Both the position numbers and the translations under genes were made by a program. A DNA stretch of 9,995 nucleotides. Origin: Flavobacterium psychrophilum. GTDB lineage: Bacteria > Bacteroidota > Bacteroidia > Flavobacteriales > Flavobacteriaceae. The notes beneath the pieces were generated by a model. That model searched no databases. It was not told where the DNA came from and saw only the letters and a list, made by a program, of their open reading frames with translations. Numbering within the stretch: position 1 is the stretch's first letter; every line of letters begins with the position of its first letter. The stretch covers positions 1 through 9,995 of the forward strand of contig CALPPS020000083.1 of assembly GCA_943325515.2 (NCBI GenBank), read 5' to 3'. Below are positions 7,298 to 9,995 of this stretch, piece after piece.

Positions 7298-8611
7298 TGC
7301 TTTTTTTGGTATTCTCAACAATAACAATAAACCAGTAAGAAAAAATACTCCCAAAAACACGATGGCAAATCGAGGACTTCCAGTAATTTGGTCAATAATT
7401 CCATAGACCATCATTCCTATTACAATTCCAATTTTTTCGGAAACGTCATAAAAACTAAAGAAGGAAGTAGTGTCTTCTGTTTTTGGTAAAAATTTAGAAT
7501 AAGTTGACCTTGACAGCGATTGAATTCCACCCATTACTAACCCTACTAAACTTGCCATGATATAAAATTCCATAGGTGTTGTAATAAAATAGGCAAAGCC
7601 ACACAATAAAACCCAAAAAGCATTTAAAAAAATGAGTACAGTAACATTACCAAATTTTGCAGAAGCCCTCGATGTTAAAAAAGCTCCAAGAATTGCTACT
7701 AATTGAATTAATAAGATACATGTGATTAAACCAATTTGACTTTCTTCATCATCTTTCCATTGAATTTCCTGTGCACCAAAATAGGTTGCAACTAACATCA
7801 CTGTTTGTACTGCCATGCTGAAAACGAAGTAACTCAATAAATATCTTTTTAATGGAATTTCAGTTTGCAATTGCTCCCAAACTTTTTTTAATTCTTTAAA
7901 TCCATTGAAAATAATAGCTTTGGTAACTTTTCTTTCCGAATTTTTATTTCCTTTTGGCAAATACAAATAGGTATATTGGCTAAAAACTATCCACCAAATA
8001 CCAACCATCGCAAAGGAATAACGCATGGCTTTCATCGATGCTTGGGCTGGCGCTCCAGAAATATTGAACAACTCAGGTCTCATTATCATGGTGAGATTTA
8101 TAATTAAAAGTAAAACACTTCCACTATATCCCATTGAAAATCCTCTGGCGCTAATTCTATCTTGTTGTTCGGGGAAAGCAATATCGGGCAAATAGGAATT
8201 ATAAAAAACCCAACTTCCCCAAAAACCTATCAACCCAAAGAAATAAAAAGTAATTCCCAATAAAATGTTATTTAAATCAAAGAAATAGAGGCCAACACAA
8301 GACACTGCACCAATGTAATTAAATGAGCGCATGAATATTTTCTTATTCCCAATATAATCTGCAATTCCCGAGAGTATTGGGGAAAAAATAGCAACACATA
8401 AAAAAGCTGCAGCTGTAACAAAACTAATGAGTGCCGAGTTTTTAAAGTTTTGCCCAAAAACCACAATATAAGGATTGTCTTTTTCAAACAAAGCATTATA
8501 AAATATAGGAAACACTGCCGAAGCTATTACTAAACTGTAAGCCGAGTTTGCCCAATCATAGAATGCCCATGCGTTGAGTAATTTTGGATGTCCTTTAGGT
8601 AATTGTGTCAT
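7292..8611 (-). CDS. MFS permease, UMF1 / Atg22-like family
   Basis: A 439-residue polytopic inner-membrane protein of the major facilitator superfamily. Family-typical segments are NAWAFYDWANSAY (13-25) before helix 1, SGIADYIGNKKIFM (81-94), FYNSYLPDIA (136-145), DRISARGFSMGYSGS (151-165) and GGIQSLSRSTYSKFLP (361-376), which together mark the UMF1 (unknown major facilitator 1) group related to yeast vacuolar Atg22. About 12 hydrophobic segments are seen, with a basic central loop at about 220-255 (GNKNSERKVTKA...). Atg22 exports amino acids from the vacuole, but the substrate of the bacterial members is not known, so I give none. The ATG at 8611 directly precedes the conserved N-terminus. 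The gene starts only 19 nt beyond the M48 terminator stem, and I see no consensus promoter between them, so it may depend on readthrough. Its last codon carries the -33 element of the next gene. Confidence 0.9.
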   Translation of the reverse strand: MTQLPKGHPKLLNAWAFYDWANSAYSLVIASAVFPIFYNALFEKDNPYIVVFGQNFKNSALISFVTAAAFLCVAIFSPILSGIADYIGNKKIFMRSFNYIGAVSCVGLYFFDLNNILLGITFYFFGLIGFWGSWVFYNSYLPDIAFPEQQDRISARGFSMGYSGSVLLLIINLTMIMRPELFNISGAPAQASMKAMRYSFAMVGIWWIVFSQYTYLYLPKGNKNSERKVTKAIIFNGFKELKKVWEQLQTEIPLKRYLLSYFVFSMAVQTVMLVATYFGAQEIQWKDDEESQIGLITCILLIQLVAILGAFLTSRASAKFGNVTVLIFLNAFWVLLCGFAYFITTPMEFYIMASLVGLVMGGIQSLSRSTYSKFLPKTEDTTSFFSFYDVSEKIGIVIGMMVYGIIDQITGSPRFAIVFLGVFFLTGLLLLLRIPKKAL

Positions 8612-8620
8612 AAGTTTTTT

Positions 8621-8654
8621 TTAAATAAAAAAGTCCCGATTTGTGTCGGGACTT
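8621..8654 (-). terminator. intrinsic terminator downstream of the M48 protease gene
   Basis: AAGTCCCGA (8631-8639) and TCGGGACTT (8646-8654) form a perfect 9-bp GC-rich stem with a 6-nt loop. The - strand continues TTTTTTATTTAA. It begins 17 nt after the M48 stop codon and ends just upstream of the UMF1 start, so it either stops M48 transcripts or attenuates readthrough into UMF1. Confidence 0.88.
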
Positions 8655-8671
8655 CGAAGATAGTATTTTTT

Positions 8672-9490
8672 TTATTTAAAAATTACTCCAAATTTTAATG
8701 CTTCAGCTTTAGCTTCTGGAATAAGTCTTCTTAAATTAGCAATTCTAGTATCATCTGACGGGTGCGTACTCATAAATTCAGGTGGCTTATTTCCTCCTGA
8801 TGCTTTTGACATCCTTGCCCAAAAATCAACTGCTTTTTCCGGATTGAATCCAGCAATAGCCATTAATTTTAGTCCTATCATATCTGCTTCGCTTTCATGA
8901 CTTCTGCTAAAAGGCATCATGCCTCCATACTGTGAAATACCACCATAAGCTAACATTGCCAACTGTTGCGTTTGGGCACTTTCGCCTCCCGTAACAGCGG
9001 TGACAACGCCAGCGCCAGCTTGCTGCACCAATCCAGCACTCATTCTTTGTTGACCATGGTTGGCTAATGCATGAGAAACTTCGTGTCCCATAACGGTTGC
9101 TAATCCTTCATCGTCTTTAGTTATAGAGAGAATTCCTGAATAAACTACAATTTTTCCGCCAGGCATACACCACGCGTTTACTTCTTTATTATCTACTAAT
9201 TTATATTCCCATCGATAATCTTTCAAATATTCGGTATATCCATTGGCATTCAACCATTTTTCGGCAGCAGCTTTTATTTTCATACCAACCACTTCTACTT
9301 TTTTGGCATCTGAAGTTCCAGCAATTACTTTATTTTCATTTAGAAATGTTCCATATTGTTGGAATGCAGAAGGAAAAATTTGGCTGTTGTCTACCAAAGC
9401 CATAGTACTTTTTCCTGTAAACGGATTTTTAGCACACGATAGAGTTAGCATCAACGTCAACGTAACGCACAAAAAGACTCTTTTTTTCAT
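8672..9490 (-). CDS. M48 family zinc metalloprotease, lipoprotein
   Basis: A 272-residue predicted lipoprotein protease. The signal peptide MKKRVFLCVTLTLMLTLSC ends in lipobox LTLSC, so Cys19 should be lipidated. The metal site is HEVSH (136-140) plus E199 in HESEAD (198-203), the HExxH...ExxAD pattern of M48 proteases. HPSDDTRIANLRRL (243-256) near the C-terminus is also typical. The size and architecture match periplasmic LoiP/YggG-type members, which have no TPR domain, unlike BepA. These proteases cleave or check outer-membrane and envelope proteins; the substrate here is unknown. A glycine/alanine/glutamine-rich stretch (152-190) lies between the zinc motifs. The ATG start is fixed by the signal peptide and by a consensus promoter 20 nt upstream (9510-9538); the terminator at 8621-8654 ends the unit. 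It is the first protein gene downstream of the rRNA operon on the same strand, but is separated from it by the terminator at 9856-9891. Confidence 0.93.
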   Translation of the reverse strand: MKKRVFLCVTLTLMLTLSCAKNPFTGKSTMALVDNSQIFPSAFQQYGTFLNENKVIAGTSDAKKVEVVGMKIKAAAEKWLNANGYTEYLKDYRWEYKLVDNKEVNAWCMPGGKIVVYSGILSITKDDEGLATVMGHEVSHALANHGQQRMSAGLVQQAGAGVVTAVTGGESAQTQQLAMLAYGGISQYGGMMPFSRSHESEADMIGLKLMAIAGFNPEKAVDFWARMSKASGGNKPPEFMSTHPSDDTRIANLRRLIPEAKAEALKFGVIFK

Positions 9491-9509
9491 AATTACAAAA
9501 TTTTAAATT

Positions 9510-9538
9510 CAAAATTACACAATCTTTGAGATTAACAA
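9510..9538 (-). promoter_or_regulatory. Bacteroidota consensus promoter of the M48 protease gene
   Basis: On the - strand TTG (9536-9538), 18 nt, then TAATTTTG (9510-9517), a perfect TAnnTTTG -7 element. Initiation near 9504 would leave a leader of about 14 nt before the ATG at 9490. Confidence 0.75.
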
Positions 9539-9540
9539 TT

Positions 9541-9760
9541 ATTAAATTAAAGTAATAATTTTATATAATTCACTTACCAATAATAATAAAGTTAGTAAAA
9601 TCTTTATCAATAATTAAAGTATTGCTAACATTTATTGTATTTGATCTAAAGCTGTTTTCTCGTTAGGGGATAAATAACTAAAGTTCTAGAAATAGTAAGT
9701 TTTAGGATATAATAAAAAATATAGAATTTGTTTTAAAATAAAATACCATTAATAGCTTGA
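9541..9760. other. gene-free AT-rich intergenic stretch
   Basis: Stops in all frames and no RNA gene recognised. Only short inverted matches occur, such as GTTAG/CTAAC around 9592-9630. It lies between the M48 promoter and the GC-richer island at 9761-9850. Confidence 0.6.
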
Positions 9761-9850
9761 TTACAAATGCTTGTACATAACATAACCCTCACCGTTTTGG
9801 TCAGAGTTACCAGAAAAAGTCATCGACAGTAACTCATTGACTGTGCTGCA
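9761..9850 (-). other. GC-richer structured island, possible dispersed repeat or gene remnant
   Basis: The base composition changes sharply from the AT-rich gap on the left. GTCAGAGTTAC (9800-9810) pairs with GTAACTC-AT-TGAC (9829-9841), an 11-bp stem with a 2-nt bulge; its loop contains a small GTC/GAC hairpin (9819-9827). On the - strand one frame reads to a TAA at 9761-9763 and gives a protein-like end (SGNSDQNGEGYVMYKHL), with no plausible full-length start: an in-frame ATG at 9823 would give only 20 residues. It lies directly downstream of the rRNA terminator. It could be a dispersed intergenic repeat, a decayed gene end or a small structured RNA; I cannot decide from sequence alone. Confidence 0.4.
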
Positions 9851-9855
9851 CCTAT

Positions 9856-9891
9856 AAAAAAAAGAACCCCAATCTTTTCAGATTGGGGTTC
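9856..9891 (-). terminator. rRNA operon terminator
   Basis: GAACCCCAATCT (9864-9875) and AGATTGGGGTTC (9880-9891) form a perfect 12-bp stem with a TTTC loop, followed on the - strand by eight U (9856-9863). It lies about 30 nt past the 5S rRNA 3' end and is the strongest terminator in the window. Confidence 0.95.
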
Positions 9892-9895
9892 AAAG

Positions 9896-9916
9896 AATCT
9901 GAAACAAGTTCAGATT
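9896..9916 (-). repeat. perfect 8-bp hairpin between the 5S rRNA and its terminator
   Basis: AATCTGAA (9896-9903) and TTCAGATT (9909-9916) form a perfect stem with a 5-nt loop. It has no U-tract of its own. It could be a processing or stabilising stem at the 5S 3' side. The same 8-mer TTCAGATT recurs at 9877-9884 inside the terminator. Confidence 0.6.
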
Positions 9917-9919
9917 AAA

Positions 9920-9995
9920 GAAAGGCAGCGACATACTCTCCCACAAATTGCAGTACCATCTGCGCAGGCGGGCTTAACTTCTCTGTTCGAGATGG
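9920..9995 (-). rRNA. rrf: 5S ribosomal RNA, 3' part (partial)
   Basis: Read on the - strand, the sequence from the edge contains the conserved 5S core CGAACAGAGAAGTTAAGCCC, then GATGGTACTGC and GGGAGAGTATGTCGCTGCC near the 3' end. About 76 of the expected ~110 nt are visible; the 5' part lies beyond position 9995. The 3' end is set near 9920 because GCTGCCTTT should pair with the 5' AAAGG(T/C)GGC. The exact end is uncertain by a few bases. The 16S and 23S genes are presumably to the right, transcribed toward this window. Confidence 0.95.

Noticed and set aside
8272..8496. A 74-codon - strand frame inside the UMF1 permease
   Set aside because: It overlaps the permease in another frame; the permease is intact and family-like through this stretch, so no frameshift is indicated.
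9243..9506. An 87-codon + strand frame opposite the M48 protease N-terminus
   Set aside because: It is antisense to the signal peptide and N-terminal domain and crosses the M48 promoter; no recognisable domain.
9632..9685. A short - strand frame ending LSPNEKTALDQIQ before TAA, like the end of a protein
   Set aside because: Only 17 codons between stops, in AT-rich DNA with stops upstream in the same frame; too short to call a gene or pseudogene without a similarity search.
1..9995. A novel mobile, defence or secretion system
   Set aside because: All eight protein genes have recognisable housekeeping, envelope or transport character. No integrase, transposase, nuclease cassette, CRISPR repeat or toxin-antitoxin pair is present.

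Overview
The window looks like an ordinary stretch of core chromosome from a member of the Bacteroidota, most likely Flavobacteriaceae (Flavobacterium or a close relative). The evidence is the AT-rich DNA, the type IX secretion gene porQ next to cmk, the Flavobacterium-like Lon and CMP kinase, the Bacteroidota-type promoters (TTG, 18-19 nt, TAnnTTTG), and a 5S rRNA of flavobacterial character at the right edge. No organism name is stated, so this is inference from sequence character.

Layout: at the left edge (1-140, + strand) is the last part of an ABC transporter ATPase domain. A gene-free AT-rich gap follows (141-500). Every other gene is on the - strand and is read from right to left. In transcription order these are: the 3' part of a 5S rRNA gene with tandem hairpins and a strong terminator (9864-9995); a gap holding a GC-richer structured island (9761-9850); a lipoprotein M48 metalloprotease with a clear promoter and terminator; an MFS permease of the UMF1/Atg22-like family; a lipoprotein built of two tandem ~120-residue modules, with its own consensus promoter and terminator; the ATP-dependent protease Lon with its terminator; then porQ (type IX secretion), cmk (CMP kinase, TTG start, 12 nt after porQ) and nupG (nucleoside:H+ symporter).

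Functionally the window mixes envelope and secretion genes (PorQ, the M48 lipoprotease and the duplicated-module lipoprotein), cytosolic proteolysis (Lon), and nucleoside use (NupG brings nucleosides in, Cmk phosphorylates CMP/dCMP). The terminators split the - strand into short units: M48 (perhaps reading through into UMF1), lipoprotein, lon, and porQ-cmk with a possible separate nupG promoter.

I found no CRISPR array, transposase, phage gene, toxin-antitoxin pair or defence cassette, and nothing that supports a new multi-gene system. The points most worth a second look are the interchangeable hairpin arms just downstream of the 5S rRNA, the structured coding-like island at 9761-9850, and the internally duplicated lipoprotein.
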